Shown here piece after piece: positions 9,472 to 18,545 of a DNA stretch of 64,000 bases (positions are counted from its first letter, which is position 1; the number at the start of each line of letters is the position of its first letter). The position numbers were made by a program, and so were the translations under genes. The stretch is from positions 186,001 through 250,000 of the forward strand of contig JABFGB010000003.1 of the NCBI GenBank assembly GCA_013112715.1, given 5' to 3'. Below the pieces are notes generated by a model. It did not search any database, was not told the DNA's origin, and saw only the letters and a list, made by a program, of their open reading frames with translations. The DNA comes from Chloroflexota bacterium (GTDB taxonomy: Bacteria; Chloroflexota; Anaerolineae; Aggregatilineales; J027).

Positions 9472-11069
9472 TACCAGCTAATTTGATTGATCGGGTCTTC
9501 TCGTCCAACATTAGCCCGTCGTTCGGCTCCTAGCTTATCATTGACCATGTAGCCCTGATATTCGGCATTTGGATAGCCCATCACTGTCCACCCACTTAAT
9601 ACTAGGGGGGGAACGGTGACGCCTTTGGGACATTTATCACACGTCACCGGAATCCATTCGCCGTTATAGCGCCGTCCAAAATGCAGATGGGTACCTGTTG
9701 AATAACCCCCTTCACAGGAGGGGTGGCCGAGTTTATCGCCTGCCTCGACCCGTGTGCCCGGTTTGACGACGTCTTGGCTTGAGATGTGCAGATAGACGGC
9801 TGTCCATCCGGTGTGTTCATTCCCATCGCCGTCCAGATCGAGGATAACATAGCCTTCTCCGCTGCGGGCGACGACACCGGGGGCAACGGCTGTAGCCCAA
9901 TGAATCGAGATGTAACAATAGCCTTGCTGTGCTACCAATTCATCGGAGGGGGTGGGGGGTGCAAAGTCAACTGAGGCCCATGCGCTGCCAGAGTTATAAC
10001 CGCCATGTGGCCCACCTGTAAAATACCATGTTTCGCCTTGTCCAAACGGGAACATGAGGGTGGGCTGCTGCAAATTATCGGGCACGAGTGGCTCGACTGC
10101 GGTGCGAAACGGGTCGCCGAACAGCGCTAAATACGTCTGGAAAAAGCCCTGTTCGCTGATGTCTATCTGATATTGGTCTGGGGTACTGAATTGCGAGAAG
10201 AAAAATTGAACGGCAACAGTTCCTGCGTTTAAATCCGGGGCGAAGGTCACAAGCGTGCCGTCCGCAAAATTGCTGGTCTCCAGTCCGCGATATTTCCAGC
10301 TATAGTAGCCAGCATTCAGCGCATTGGCCGCTGCTAACAACTGGCGCCATAGGCCGACACGATCCAGCGAGACGATGCCCATCGGATAATTTTGTCTGTC
10401 TTCAGATGGGTTAGGATCGGATAACCAGCCACTTTGGTATTCAATTAGAGCCAATAACAAACGTGGATTGACACTGTAATCAAGGGCTACCTGATTCACG
10501 AGTTCGACCCCACTCCACAGTTCCCCGCTGATTTCTTCAGAATAGACCCGCAGAAAACCGGGTTTCAATTTGACATAGGCTGCGACATCGAAATCTTTCA
10601 CCGCAGGGCTGTAGACCAATTCACTGTCAGGGATAGTCTTGAAGTTGGAACTTGGCGGGGGGGGAGCACTGGTATTGGCTGGAATCCGCAAGACCTGCCC
10701 AACTTCCAAGATATCGGGATTGGTCAGCCCATTTAGGGACATAATGGCTTGGATAGTTGTGCCAAAGCGAGCCGCAATGACATTCAAGGTGTCCCCGGAT
10801 TGCACGGTATAGCTTTGTTCACCACCGCCGCCAGAGGCCGCTACCGCGACGGGGGTATCAAATCGGGCCGGATTAGGGGTTGGCTTGATGGGAGTATCGG
10901 TGGGCGCACTGGATGTCTCAGTTGGCAGCAGCACGCCGCCGGGAAAGGTTGCCGTCACATACACTACCTTTTCCGAACCGGGTCGGGTGCAAGCCAAGAT
11001 TACGGCGAACAGACCAAGTACCGCCAATAAGATGTAAAAAGATCGTTTTCCCACTATCCTACTACTCAC
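9471..11069 (-). CDS. Lipoprotein with LysM domain and M23 (LytM) peptidase domain
   Basis: 532 residues, GTG start overlapping the upstream esterase gene by 8 nt. Signal sequence ends at lipobox ILAC (Cys27). A Pro/Thr linker is followed by a LysM domain (about 85-130, [17 protein letters not shown], ending in VGQVLRIP), which binds peptidoglycan. The middle 250 residues are an uncharacterised helical region. The C-terminus has M23 zinc ligands: a GGPHGG...D pair and HLHFG (HxH). Predicted role is peptidoglycan cleavage or a LytM-type regulator at the cell surface. Last gene of a three-gene operon with overlapping ends. Confidence 0.88.
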   Translation of the reverse strand: MSSRIVGKRSFYILLAVLGLFAVILACTRPGSEKVVYVTATFPGGVLLPTETSSAPTDTPIKPTPNPARFDTPVAVAASGGGGEQSYTVQSGDTLNVIAARFGTTIQAIMSLNGLTNPDILEVGQVLRIPANTSAPPPPSSNFKTIPDSELVYSPAVKDFDVAAYVKLKPGFLRVYSEEISGELWSGVELVNQVALDYSVNPRLLLALIEYQSGWLSDPNPSEDRQNYPMGIVSLDRVGLWRQLLAAANALNAGYYSWKYRGLETSNFADGTLVTFAPDLNAGTVAVQFFFSQFSTPDQYQIDISEQGFFQTYLALFGDPFRTAVEPLVPDNLQQPTLMFPFGQGETWYFTGGPHGGYNSGSAWASVDFAPPTPSDELVAQQGYCYISIHWATAVAPGVVARSGEGYVILDLDGDGNEHTGWTAVYLHISSQDVVKPGTRVEAGDKLGHPSCEGGYSTGTHLHFGRRYNGEWIPVTCDKCPKGVTVPPLVLSGWTVMGYPNAEYQGYMVNDKLGAERRANVGREDPINQISW

Positions 11070-12069
11070 TCAATGCTTTTACCATCATTGGGAACGCCAC
11101 GTCATACCGATAACTCGTATCGCGGTGGCCGTCTGGAAATTCTTCATAAGTATGGATGATGCCATACTGATCAAGTTTACGATGCAGCAACCGTGAACCG
11201 ACCTGCAATTGATATTCATCGAAGCGCCCGACCTCGATAAAAATGCTCTTCATGGTTTTCAACGCGGTCTGATATTCTGGGCGGTCAATCATGCGTATCG
11301 GGTCGAATTGCAACCAGCGTTCCCAAACCTCTGGGATTATTGCTCCCGTTTCAAGATCAACGGGCGGGTCAAAACCCAATGGCGAGTCCGGATTGGTCGC
11401 GTAGGCCATGGACTGCATGACGGTATGAATAGCCTCCCAAAATGCCCCGCTCTTGGGCTGAGTTTCGGGGATACGGGCGATAAATTCCTCAATCCCGCCC
11501 CATTTTTCAAGTTGTTGATGGAAATGCGATAGGCCGGGTATCGCGGTGTATTCCCAATACATGTCACCTGCCCGACAGCCAATGGCCCCAAACACCTCCG
11601 GGTGCTGCATGGCGTTGACCAACGCACCATAACCCCCGCTGCTGTGGCCCAAAATACCGCGATGTTCCCGACTCGCCAGCGTGCGATAGTTGACATCCAC
11701 TAGCGGCACAAGTTCGTTAATTAAGTAGCTGGAATAGTTCCCGATGGCCGAATCCAGATACTGCGATCCTCCAAACCGTGTCCATGCGTCTGGCAGGGCC
11801 ACGATAACGGGCGGCATTTGTCCAGTTTGGATCAAGCGGTCAAGACGCTGTGGCAGGGTCTCATCCCATTGATTCCAGCTTATATGATAATAACTGGTTC
11901 GCCCGTGACTGCTCAACAGAAAACAAACGGGATACCGCCGTTCAGTCTGCTCATCATAACCAGCTGGGAGATAGACTATCAAGTCACGTTGATGAGGATC
12001 GCCAAGCCGATTGCCTTTGAGGGCGGCGCTTTCAATCGGCAGCATATCAATTCGGCTAGGGCTTGTCAT
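11062..12069 (-). CDS. Esterase of the esterase D / PF00756 type (alpha/beta hydrolase)
   Basis: 335 residues. The nucleophile elbow GHSSGGYGA supplies the Ser, a downstream Asp in EVGRFDEYQ and His in DGHRDTSYR are plausible triad members. The N-terminal part ([25 protein letters not shown]) matches the putative-esterase family that includes mycolyltransferase-like and feruloyl-esterase-like enzymes. No signal peptide, so it probably works in the cytosol. ATGA overlap with the upstream SdpI-like gene and 8-nt overlap with the LysM-M23 gene indicate translational coupling. Substrate unknown. Confidence 0.88.
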   Translation of the reverse strand: MTSPSRIDMLPIESAALKGNRLGDPHQRDLIVYLPAGYDEQTERRYPVCFLLSSHGRTSYYHISWNQWDETLPQRLDRLIQTGQMPPVIVALPDAWTRFGGSQYLDSAIGNYSSYLINELVPLVDVNYRTLASREHRGILGHSSGGYGALVNAMQHPEVFGAIGCRAGDMYWEYTAIPGLSHFHQQLEKWGGIEEFIARIPETQPKSGAFWEAIHTVMQSMAYATNPDSPLGFDPPVDLETGAIIPEVWERWLQFDPIRMIDRPEYQTALKTMKSIFIEVGRFDEYQLQVGSRLLHRKLDQYGIIHTYEEFPDGHRDTSYRYDVAFPMMVKALSE

Positions 12070-12419
12070 GAACGGGTTTTATCCTTATAAGGGTAGGTGC
12101 GTAGAAAATTCCAGCACAGGATGAGCAAAATAACGATTCCAAGCAGGGTGACGATTAACATTACACTACTATAACCATCCACCGTGATGTCTGGTATAAG
12201 CGCCACTAGAAGCGCAGTAATCACAATTACCGCGCCATAGACCAGCAGCAATCGTCCTGAATAGGCATTGGCATCATACCACAGATCGGGATCACGCAGG
12301 GTGCTTGGGGTGCGGAAACCATACCACGCATTGGGCTTGATGCGTCGCTGCATCAACGGAATCGCCAGCGCGACCAACAAAAGGCCCATTCCCACAAACA
12401 TCACACCAAGTAGGGTCAT
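12066..12419 (-). CDS. SdpI-family membrane protein
   Basis: 117 residues with three hydrophobic helices (about 3-21, 57-77, 85-106). The stretch NAWYGFRTPSTL followed by DPDLWYDAN between helices 1 and 2 is the signature of the SdpI/YhfL C-terminal domain (PF13630). In Bacillus, SdpI is the immunity and signalling protein for the SdpC killing factor, but most members elsewhere are uncharacterised. First gene of an operon with the esterase (4-nt ATGA overlap) and the LysM-M23 lipoprotein, which suggests an envelope role. Confidence 0.82.
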   Translation of the reverse strand: MTLLGVMFVGMGLLLVALAIPLMQRRIKPNAWYGFRTPSTLRDPDLWYDANAYSGRLLLVYGAVIVITALLVALIPDITVDGYSSVMLIVTLLGIVILLILCWNFLRTYPYKDKTRS

Positions 12420-12474
12420 CTAAGGCACTCCATCCACTACGACGTTCTCTTAATTATTGGATTTGGGTTGTACC

Positions 12475-12503
12475 TTGTCAATGCTATCCCTTTACGGTAA
12501 GAT
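12475..12503 (+). promoter_or_regulatory. Probable promoter of the rpsF-ssb-rpsR operon
   Basis: TTGTCA (12475-12480) and TAAGAT (12498-12503) are separated by 17 nt and face rpsF, leaving a leader of about 90 nt before its GTG start. Good spacing, moderate match to the -10 consensus. Confidence 0.5.
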
Positions 12504-12540
12504 GTTGCCCGCCGAATTTAGTGATAACTCATCACTTTCC

Positions 12541-12576
12541 GTCCGGTACCCAAAGCCTCTTTTGCTTAAACCGGAC
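12541..12576 (+). promoter_or_regulatory. Hairpin in the rpsF 5-prime leader, candidate S6:S18 regulatory element
   Basis: GTCCGG (12541-12546) pairs with CCGGAC (12571-12576) and encloses a second short stem AAGC (12553-12556)/GCTT (12564-12567), leaving an internal loop. It ends just before the AAGGAG ribosome binding site of rpsF. In many bacteria the S6:S18 complex represses its own operon through a leader hairpin carrying a CCG element; position and CCG content fit, but the fold is only inspected by eye. Confidence 0.4.
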
Positions 12577-12598
12577 AAACCCAAGGGAAGGAGAACCT

Positions 12599-12889
12599 GT
12601 GAAACGACCTTACGAAATAACGTATATTGTGCCGACTGGTATCCCTGATGCCGAACAAAAAGGCCTCATTGAAAAGGTTGCGCATTGGCTGACCGAGGCG
12701 GGTGGTGAAATCAAAAACACCAACCACTGGGGCCGTCGCCGCTTGGCCTATCCAATTGGCACCAACCGCGAAGGCTATTACGTACTGCTTGATGTGGATA
12801 TTGAACCCAAAGCAGTGGATGAATTCCAACGTAAGATGAATATTGAAGCCAATATTCTGCGTTATTTGGTTATACGCAAGGATGAATGA
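12599..12889 (+). CDS. rpsF: Small ribosomal subunit protein bS6
   Basis: 96 residues from a GTG codon at 12599, which has GGAG five bases upstream; longer in-frame starts are not supported. The N-terminus KRPYEITYIV, the central NHWGRRRLAYPI and the C-terminal NILRYLVIRKDE match bS6, an alpha-beta ferredoxin-like protein that pairs with bS18 on the central domain of 16S rRNA. First gene of a rpsF-ssb-rpsR operon. The usual fourth gene, rplI, is absent here. Confidence 0.96.
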   Translation: MKRPYEITYIVPTGIPDAEQKGLIEKVAHWLTEAGGEIKNTNHWGRRRLAYPIGTNREGYYVLLDVDIEPKAVDEFQRKMNIEANILRYLVIRKDE

Positions 12890-12971
12890 TCGGGTTGGGG
12901 TTGAAAGACCCCAGTCCGTGAAGTTGTAGAGTGCATCCCGTCCAAATGTATGAGTTGAAACGGTGAATGAC

Positions 12972-13373
12972 ATGGCCCGAGGACTCAATAAAGTCATGAT
13001 TATAGGCCATTTGGGGCGCGACCCGGAAATGCGTTACACCCCCAGTGGTCGTCCCGTCACCAGTTTTAATGTTGCGACCACCCGCACGTGGACTTCGTAT
13101 GAAGGCGAACGGCGTGAAGAAACCGAATGGTTTAATGTGGTGGCATGGGGGCCTCTCGCCGAAATCTGCAATACCCATCTTAGCAAAAATCAGCAGGTCT
13201 ACATTGAAGGTCGGCTGCAAACACGCGGATGGGAAGATGACGACGGCAAGCGGCACTATCGGACAGAATTGGTGGCCCAAGAAATGATTATTCTCGGTGA
13301 TCGGGTTGGCCCCCGTTTTACTCAACAACAAGAAGATTATCCTGAAGGGGATGACGAAAGCTATGGCTTCTAG
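12972..13373 (+). CDS. ssb: Single-stranded DNA-binding protein
   Basis: 133 residues if started at ATG 12972 (MARGLNKV, the common N-terminus); an in-frame GTG at 12963 adds three residues. OB fold: VMIIGHLGRDPEMRYTPSG, WFNVVAWG and the tail of the fold VEGRL-like IEGRLQTRGW, then a short acidic tail ending DDESYGF, a variant of the acidic tip that recruits replication and repair enzymes. Tail is short (about 25 residues). Position between rpsF and rpsR is the widespread bacterial arrangement. Confidence 0.96.
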   Translation: MARGLNKVMIIGHLGRDPEMRYTPSGRPVTSFNVATTRTWTSYEGERREETEWFNVVAWGPLAEICNTHLSKNQQVYIEGRLQTRGWEDDDGKRHYRTELVAQEMIILGDRVGPRFTQQQEDYPEGDDESYGF

Positions 13374-13448
13374 GCTATAGCTCCCCAAATAGCACTATGC
13401 CCGCATCGCAGCGGTCAATCAACTAGCAACTATGAGGAGTATATTCAG

Positions 13449-13814
13449 ATGAGTGACGATCCACGTCAACGTGACGATATGGATGATTTTGCGGAAGAGC
13501 GCCGTCGCCCGCGTCGGCCTGATTTTGATGATATGGATGACGGTGATGATGATGTCCGTGAACCCAGTCGGTTTTCGGGTGGCGCACGCCGTCGTAAGGG
13601 TTGCCCATTCCTTGTGGATGGTAAATGCAACATTGATTACAAAGACGTCGAGACGCTGCGCCGTTATCTAACGGATTCGGGCAAGATTCGTCCACGTCGT
13701 CAGACCGGGGCCTGTGCTAAGTGCCAACGGGCATTGGCGCTGGCGATTAAACGTGCCCGTCATTTGGCCCTGCTGCCCTATGCCCCGCAGCATGTCAACA
13801 GTGGTCGTGGTTAA
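13449..13814 (+). CDS. rpsR: Small ribosomal subunit protein bS18 with long acidic/arginine-rich N-terminal extension
   Basis: 121 residues; the core from about residue 50 ([32 protein letters not shown]) is bS18. It carries four cysteines (C52, C60, C89, C92), the zinc-binding form of the protein. The first 45 residues are an unusual tail rich in Asp and Arg ([23 protein letters not shown]), about 40 residues longer than typical bS18. AGGAG lies upstream of the ATG. Third gene of the operon, followed by a terminator at 13831. Confidence 0.95.
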   Translation: MSDDPRQRDDMDDFAEERRRPRRPDFDDMDDGDDDVREPSRFSGGARRRKGCPFLVDGKCNIDYKDVETLRRYLTDSGKIRPRRQTGACAKCQRALALAIKRARHLALLPYAPQHVNSGRG

Positions 13815-13830
13815 GTGGTAAAAATTCTTT

Positions 13831-13858
13831 GGGGATAGAGTGACTGTCCCCCTTTTTT
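13831..13858 (+). terminator. Rho-independent terminator after rpsR
   Basis: GGGGATAG (13831-13838) pairs with CTGTCCCC (13844-13851) over 8 bp with one G-U pair and a 5-nt loop, followed by T6 at 13853-13858. Closes the rpsF-ssb-rpsR operon just before the parvulin gene. Confidence 0.85.
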
Positions 13859-13874
13859 GTGCCTACGAGGAATT

Positions 13875-15305
13875 ATGAGCAAAAAGGATACAACGGCTCG
13901 TGCCCGTAAGGTGCGCGAACAAGAGTTAAAAGCCCGCCGTTCAAAGGCCGAGCAGGAGCATTACATTCAGCGGATTGTATTGTATGTCGCGGCTTTCGGT
14001 TTTGCGATTGCAGCGCTCATTTTAGTGTATGCGTTGGTCAACGACTACGTAGCCGTGCCTAGACAAACCATTACGACGGTGAATGGCACGGAGATCAAGA
14101 CCAAAGATTTCCAAGAACGGGTAAAGACCGAACGTTGGTTTATTGCCAATGAAATTCGGAGTTACGCCTCGGTTGTTGGGGTAGATGAAGCCGTCAATCA
14201 GTACAGCAATGACATTTTGGCCCTGCGTGAACCCTCCCTGTTTGGTGGGCAGGTGCTGGATGATATGGAATTGCAGGTGCTGTTAGAAAAAGAAGCCGAA
14301 GCCCGCGGGATTGAAATTGACCGTGCAGCGATTGATGCAGCAGTGGATCAATATGTGGCATCGTTTTTGGTGAATCAACTGACTCCTACCCCTAGCCCAT
14401 CTGCGACGGAGCCAACGACACCCACTTCGACGCCGATTATTACCTCAACGGCTTCGAACACACCGACCATTACCAACACACCAACTGAAACCATTCAGCC
14501 GACAGCAGAGGGTTGTGTAGAGGGCCAAACGGATTGCCCGACGGTGACACCCCTGCCAACTAATACCCTGACCCTGACGCCAACCCCGACATTGGAACAG
14601 ACCTATACACCGACGCCAAGCGATACCCCTGTCGCACCCGACGACATCCGTTCAACTGTCACCAAACTGGAAAACAGCTTCTATGATGATGCCAACGAAG
14701 TTGCCAGCATTGATCGAGATGCAGTGCGTGATATTTTTACATTGCGTGCGTTGCGTGCGGCCTTGCTCGAAGATGTGACCAAAGACCAGCCTACCCAAGA
14801 GGTATGGGTCAATGCCCGCCACATTCTTATCAAAGTCCCTGAAGACCCGGCCCGCGTCTTTACAGCCGAAACCTGCGATTCTGAAGAATGGGCACCCTTT
14901 AAACAAGAAGCCGAGCAAGTGTTGGCGGCTTTGAATGCGGGTGAACCCTTCGCAGCGTTGGCGCAGGCGGTTTCAGACGATGGCAGCGGCGCAAATGGTG
15001 GGGGTCTCGGTTGGAGTGCCAGTAGCGGCTACGTGCCCGAATTTAAAGCGGCGGTTGAGACTGCCGACATCGGTGCAATTGTTGGCCCGGTCTGCTCCCA
15101 ATTTGGCTTCCATGTGATTCAGGTCATGGAACGTGAGCTACGCGACATTCCTAGCAGCCAATTGCAGCAAAATCGCAGCACGGCCTATCAAGAATGGGAA
15201 ACTGATCTGGTTGCCAATGCTAATATTCAACGCCGCGACGATTGGGAAGACCGTACCCCCAGTGACCCCAGCTATAACGATCTGTTGGGTAATGTCTTCC
15301 AATAG
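13875..15305 (+). CDS. Membrane-anchored parvulin-type peptidylprolyl isomerase (SurA/PrsA-like)
   Basis: 476 residues from ATG 13875 (GAGG four bases upstream). A charged N-terminus is followed by one membrane helix (about 33-55), a SurA-N-like chaperone region, then an inserted Thr/Pro/Ser-rich spacer (about 175-260) and a second helical part. The parvulin domain is near residues 315-415: ARHILIK, GGGLGWSA, VGPVCSQFGFHVIQV. Such proteins help fold exported proteins at the outer face of the membrane. The low-complexity spacer inside the chaperone domain is unusual. Own transcript: terminators lie on both sides. Confidence 0.9.
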   Translation: MSKKDTTARARKVREQELKARRSKAEQEHYIQRIVLYVAAFGFAIAALILVYALVNDYVAVPRQTITTVNGTEIKTKDFQERVKTERWFIANEIRSYASVVGVDEAVNQYSNDILALREPSLFGGQVLDDMELQVLLEKEAEARGIEIDRAAIDAAVDQYVASFLVNQLTPTPSPSATEPTTPTSTPIITSTASNTPTITNTPTETIQPTAEGCVEGQTDCPTVTPLPTNTLTLTPTPTLEQTYTPTPSDTPVAPDDIRSTVTKLENSFYDDANEVASIDRDAVRDIFTLRALRAALLEDVTKDQPTQEVWVNARHILIKVPEDPARVFTAETCDSEEWAPFKQEAEQVLAALNAGEPFAALAQAVSDDGSGANGGGLGWSASSGYVPEFKAAVETADIGAIVGPVCSQFGFHVIQVMERELRDIPSSQLQQNRSTAYQEWETDLVANANIQRRDDWEDRTPSDPSYNDLLGNVFQ

Positions 15306-15332
15306 ATTTTGACCCACTAGGGTAAAAATCAG

Positions 15333-15360
15333 CAGCGTACACTAGATGTGCGCTGTTTTT
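15333..15360 (+). terminator. Rho-independent terminator after the parvulin gene
   Basis: CAGCGTAC (15333-15340) pairs with GTGCGCTG (15348-15355), 8 bp including one G-U, 7-nt loop, followed by T5 then ATTTTT. Confidence 0.85.
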
Positions 15361-15385
15361 ATTTTTGCGGGTAGGTGGCACGCGC

Positions 15386-15391
15386 TATAAT
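15386..15391 (+). promoter_or_regulatory. -10 element upstream of the aquaporin gene
   Basis: Perfect TATAAT 55 nt before the aquaporin ATG. The expected -35 position holds TTTGCG, a poor match, so the promoter may need an activator or be weak. Confidence 0.4.
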
Positions 15392-15445
15392 TGCCCGCTG
15401 TTATCCATTTTAAAATTTCACCATTTTTAGGAGTTGGACGGAAAA

Positions 15446-16147
15446 ATGAGTCCACAAGAGACACGCGAAGGTCTTGCTGAAGCACTGGGCACATTTATGC
15501 TGGTTTTGGTCGGGGCAGGGGCACTGGCAATGTCCCCCGGCAATGTGGTTGCCGCAGCATTGGCTCACGGCCTGATTTTAACTGCGATCGTAGCGACCTA
15601 TGGGCATATTTCTGGCGCACACGTCAATCCCGCTGTGACACTTGGCCTATTGGTAGGCGGGAAAATTGGCCCACGCAAAGCCGTCATCTATTGGGTGGCC
15701 CAGATTGCGGGTGGGTTGTTAGCGGCGGTTGTGCTGCGGATTGCACTGCCAAGTGGTCAGGCGGGTGTAAGCACGCTCGGACAAACAGTACCGGGTTCAG
15801 GTGTGACCACTGGACAGTTGATCTTGATTGAAGCCATTATCACCTTCTTCTTGGTCGGGACGGTCTATCAGGCATCGGTCTATAATAAGGGTGGTGCTGC
15901 GACCCCGGTTTTAATCGGTTTCACCCTTGCCGCTGCTATCCTCCTTGCTGGCCCATTGACCGGTGGTTCGGCTAATTTCGCGCGGACACTTGGCCCTGCT
16001 TTGGTCGCAAAAGATACCCAAGACCTCGGCGAAGTGCTGCAATATGCCATTGGGATTTTAGGCGGCGGTGCGCTGGCGGGGTTGCTGCACGGCGATCTGT
16101 TTGCGCTGCGTGAAGAACCCAAGCCCACTGCCGCCAAGAAGCGTTAA
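15446..16147 (+). CDS. MIP-family channel (aquaporin/glycerol facilitator type) with altered second NPA box
   Basis: 233 residues from ATG 15446. Six membrane helices and two re-entrant loops are expected; loop B has SGAHVNPAVT (NPA 61-63), but loop E reads SANFARTLGPAL, so the second box is NFA (177-179) followed by the conserved Arg180 of the selectivity filter. The family conducts water, glycerol or other small neutral solutes across the cytoplasmic membrane. Replacement of Pro by Phe in loop E is rare. The next two genes lie on the same strand, 12 and about 100 nt away. Confidence 0.92.
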   Translation: MSPQETREGLAEALGTFMLVLVGAGALAMSPGNVVAAALAHGLILTAIVATYGHISGAHVNPAVTLGLLVGGKIGPRKAVIYWVAQIAGGLLAAVVLRIALPSGQAGVSTLGQTVPGSGVTTGQLILIEAIITFFLVGTVYQASVYNKGGAATPVLIGFTLAAAILLAGPLTGGSANFARTLGPALVAKDTQDLGEVLQYAIGILGGGALAGLLHGDLFALREEPKPTAAKKR

Positions 16148-16159
16148 TCTCCATCTAGT

Positions 16160-17179
16160 ATGCGATTACTGATCTGGGGCGCGAGTCCATTAGGGGGATG
16201 GCTCGCCGCCCGATTGCATCAAGCCCAATATGACGTTATCTGGTTAGCTGATACCCCGCTCCCATTTCCACTGACAGGCGATTTAGAGTTGGTATCCGAT
16301 CCGTCTTGCCAGAAAGTAACCGGACTGCGTGTATGGACTGAGCCGCAAGAGGCGCTGACCCCATTGCCCGAATGGGTGATTTTTGCCATGCCGGGGTGGG
16401 GTTTGAGCCGTGCTTTGACCACGCTTGCCATGACCGCCGCTCCCGAAAAATTACCCCATGCCTTATCCTTGCAGCCGGGAATCGGCAGTCTCGAAAAATT
16501 GATCAGCCTCTTAGGAGCGGAAAAATCCCTACGTGCTGTCATCACCCGCGAATTTACATGGGCAGATGCTTCCATCATGACGGGTGGGGCAGGTGGTTTT
16601 GTCGTCAGCGAGCACCCCCAAGCCGCGTTTATCGGTGAATTGCTGCAACGGGCGGGACTGGGAAAACCGCGAACCGCCCCTGTTGATTCATTAGGATGGA
16701 GCGATGTCTTTTGGCGGCTTCATGCCAATGCTCTGCCCACTTTGTTGAATATCGCCCCCGTCAGTGTTTATGATGACCCCAATATTTGGCAGCTTGAATA
16801 TCGCCAACTGCGTGAAGCAATTGCGGTGATTGATCGCCTAAACATCAATTTAGTGAATCTGCCGGGGATTCATGTGCCGGGTTTGGCATGGTTGGTGCGA
16901 TTACTGCCTCCGCGCCGGTTGGCTAAAGTTTTGAAACAGTGGGTTCGTCCGCCAAGCCTGCGTGTTGACCTTGAGCACCAATCGGGGCATAGTGACGCCG
17001 CCTACCTCAATGGGGCGGTAGTGCAGGCAGCCTATGGATTACAACTCCCCGCACCTGTTAATCACGTGTTGGCACTGAGTGTGACCGATGTGGCAGAGGG
17101 CCGAATCCAATGGTCACATTTTCACAATAATCTGGACTATCTGCAAACCCTCATTCGGGTGGCTTCGCGCCACATTTAG
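16160..17179 (+). CDS. Ketopantoate-reductase-like oxidoreductase (PanE/ApbA fold), divergent active site
   Basis: 339 residues. An N-terminal Rossmann fold begins MRLLIWGASPLGGWLA, a variant of GxGxxG, and the C-terminal helical domain has YLNGAVVQAAYGLQLPAP, which matches the PanE hallmark (NG..v..g...G...P.N). However the catalytic Lys of PanE is Arg186 here (FWRLHANA) and the acidic residue before YLNG is Asp rather than Glu. It may reduce a different 2-keto acid or be inactive. Starts 12 nt after the aquaporin gene; no clear ribosome binding site. Confidence 0.7.
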   Translation: MRLLIWGASPLGGWLAARLHQAQYDVIWLADTPLPFPLTGDLELVSDPSCQKVTGLRVWTEPQEALTPLPEWVIFAMPGWGLSRALTTLAMTAAPEKLPHALSLQPGIGSLEKLISLLGAEKSLRAVITREFTWADASIMTGGAGGFVVSEHPQAAFIGELLQRAGLGKPRTAPVDSLGWSDVFWRLHANALPTLLNIAPVSVYDDPNIWQLEYRQLREAIAVIDRLNINLVNLPGIHVPGLAWLVRLLPPRRLAKVLKQWVRPPSLRVDLEHQSGHSDAAYLNGAVVQAAYGLQLPAPVNHVLALSVTDVAEGRIQWSHFHNNLDYLQTLIRVASRHI

Positions 17180-17276
17180 TTTCGCAAAATGCGTCAAACG
17201 GTATGGCATGATGCCTGAGTATCGTCTATACTTAATCAAATTGTGATTTGAATAGTTTAGGAGAATTTCAGCACTC

Positions 17277-17609
17277 ATGGAAAAAGCGACCTCTATACAG
17301 CAGGTTTTTGACGCAATGCCCAGCCGTTTTAACGCCAATGCTGCTTCTGGCGTGGATGCCATTTTTCAGTTTGACCTGACAGGTGACAATGCGGCGAAGT
17401 ATTGGGTTAAGATTGCCAATCAGGAGATGGAACTGCATGAAGGTGAAGCCAGCAGCCCCACAATTACCGTGATTTCAAGTGCCGATGACTATCTCAAGAT
17501 GGTGAACGGGGAACTTTCAGCCATGTCCGCGTTTATGGCTGGCAAAATCAAGGTCAAAGGCAATATGGGCTTGGCGATGAAACTGCAAAGCATTTTTGGC
17601 TTGGGTTGA
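17277..17609 (+). CDS. SCP2 sterol-carrier-domain protein
   Basis: 110 residues, a stand-alone SCP2 domain: start helix IQQVFDAMPSRFN, strand FQFDLTGD, and the C-terminal SADDYLKMVNGELSAMSAF, MAGKIKVKGNMGLAMKLQ. These domains bind lipids or acyl chains in a hydrophobic tunnel. AGGAG is present but 13 nt before the ATG. Probably separately transcribed from the upstream gene (about 97 nt gap). Confidence 0.9.
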   Translation: MEKATSIQQVFDAMPSRFNANAASGVDAIFQFDLTGDNAAKYWVKIANQEMELHEGEASSPTITVISSADDYLKMVNGELSAMSAFMAGKIKVKGNMGLAMKLQSIFGLG

Positions 17610-17662
17610 TTCAAATCATGACCGGGGCGGCCCCCGAGGTCGCCCAAGCAGTCAAAACCGTT

Positions 17663-18523
17663 TTATTGAGTCGCAGCCTCTTCTGTTGCCTCTGTTTCAT
17701 CTCCACTCACTTCTTCTGGGGTGGCTTGGTCACTATAAAACACAATTACATCACGCAGGCGACTGCTAATTAGCATTCCCTCTGCACCCGCTGCATGGCC
17801 TTGACCCTTTGTATCAATCAGCAATATCGGAGTGCGCTGCAAGTTTAATGCACTACCGCCAAATGCCGCGTTGAGGGCTGTCACCAATTCAGGAGAGGCT
17901 TTTCCTGTTACCCATGTAAACTGTTCGGTGGATTCAAATCCCTGCCCTTCTGCCCATGCTATAAGGTCATCCAATTCATCCAACGGGCTGACATTGAGAT
18001 TAAGATAGACCACTTCATATCCCACACCATCAAAGCGGAACTGCCGATCCGTTTCACGAGCAAACGCTAACTGCTCTTGACAGGGTATGCAGTCCAATGA
18101 CATCGGCAGCAGAACGATAATCTTGCCCTCAAAACTGCGTAATGATTCCTCTTGACCATCAATGGTGGTGAAGGGCATGTCCAACCAATTCCCCGGATAA
18201 ACAATGTTGCCCAGAATATCATTCTCTGGAGCATCAGTGGCCGTTGGGGGTGGTTGAGGGCTGCGTAGCCGGATAGGGGCCTGAGTCGGTGGCGCGATGG
18301 AGGTTTGATAGGCGCTTAGGGTTTGTTCAACCGATTGGGTGGCGCTTGAGATGGCATTCCGAGTCGCCGCTTGTTGGGTTTCGCCCAATTCCACAGCGCT
18401 ATCAAGAACATTGAGGGTGCGGCGCGGGCCGGGGGTTGGATCATCGTCCCCCAAACATGCGACCAATGTTAGCATCAACAGGGTGATGACTGCCCCAATT
18501 GAAAGAAATCTGGTTATCCGCAT
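17663..18523 (-). CDS. Lipoprotein with redoxin/thioredoxin-fold domain
   Basis: 286 residues from the ATG at 18523 (GGAG six bases upstream). Signal sequence ends in lipobox LVAC. After a Pro/Thr-rich spacer a thioredoxin-like domain begins near residue 115, with the redox motif CIPC in SLDCIPCQEQL, followed by a YLNLNVSPLDEL strand-turn as in AhpC/TlpA proteins. Predicted thiol-disulfide exchange or cytochrome maturation role outside the membrane. Ends in a Glu/Thr tail. Follows the GT39 gene by 22 nt on the same strand. Confidence 0.82.
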   Translation of the reverse strand: MRITRFLSIGAVITLLMLTLVACLGDDDPTPGPRRTLNVLDSAVELGETQQAATRNAISSATQSVEQTLSAYQTSIAPPTQAPIRLRSPQPPPTATDAPENDILGNIVYPGNWLDMPFTTIDGQEESLRSFEGKIIVLLPMSLDCIPCQEQLAFARETDRQFRFDGVGYEVVYLNLNVSPLDELDDLIAWAEGQGFESTEQFTWVTGKASPELVTALNAAFGGSALNLQRTPILLIDTKGQGHAAGAEGMLISSRLRDVIVFYSDQATPEEVSGDETEATEEAATQ

Positions 18524-18545
18524 GGTTCTCTCCCGCAAATTGTGG

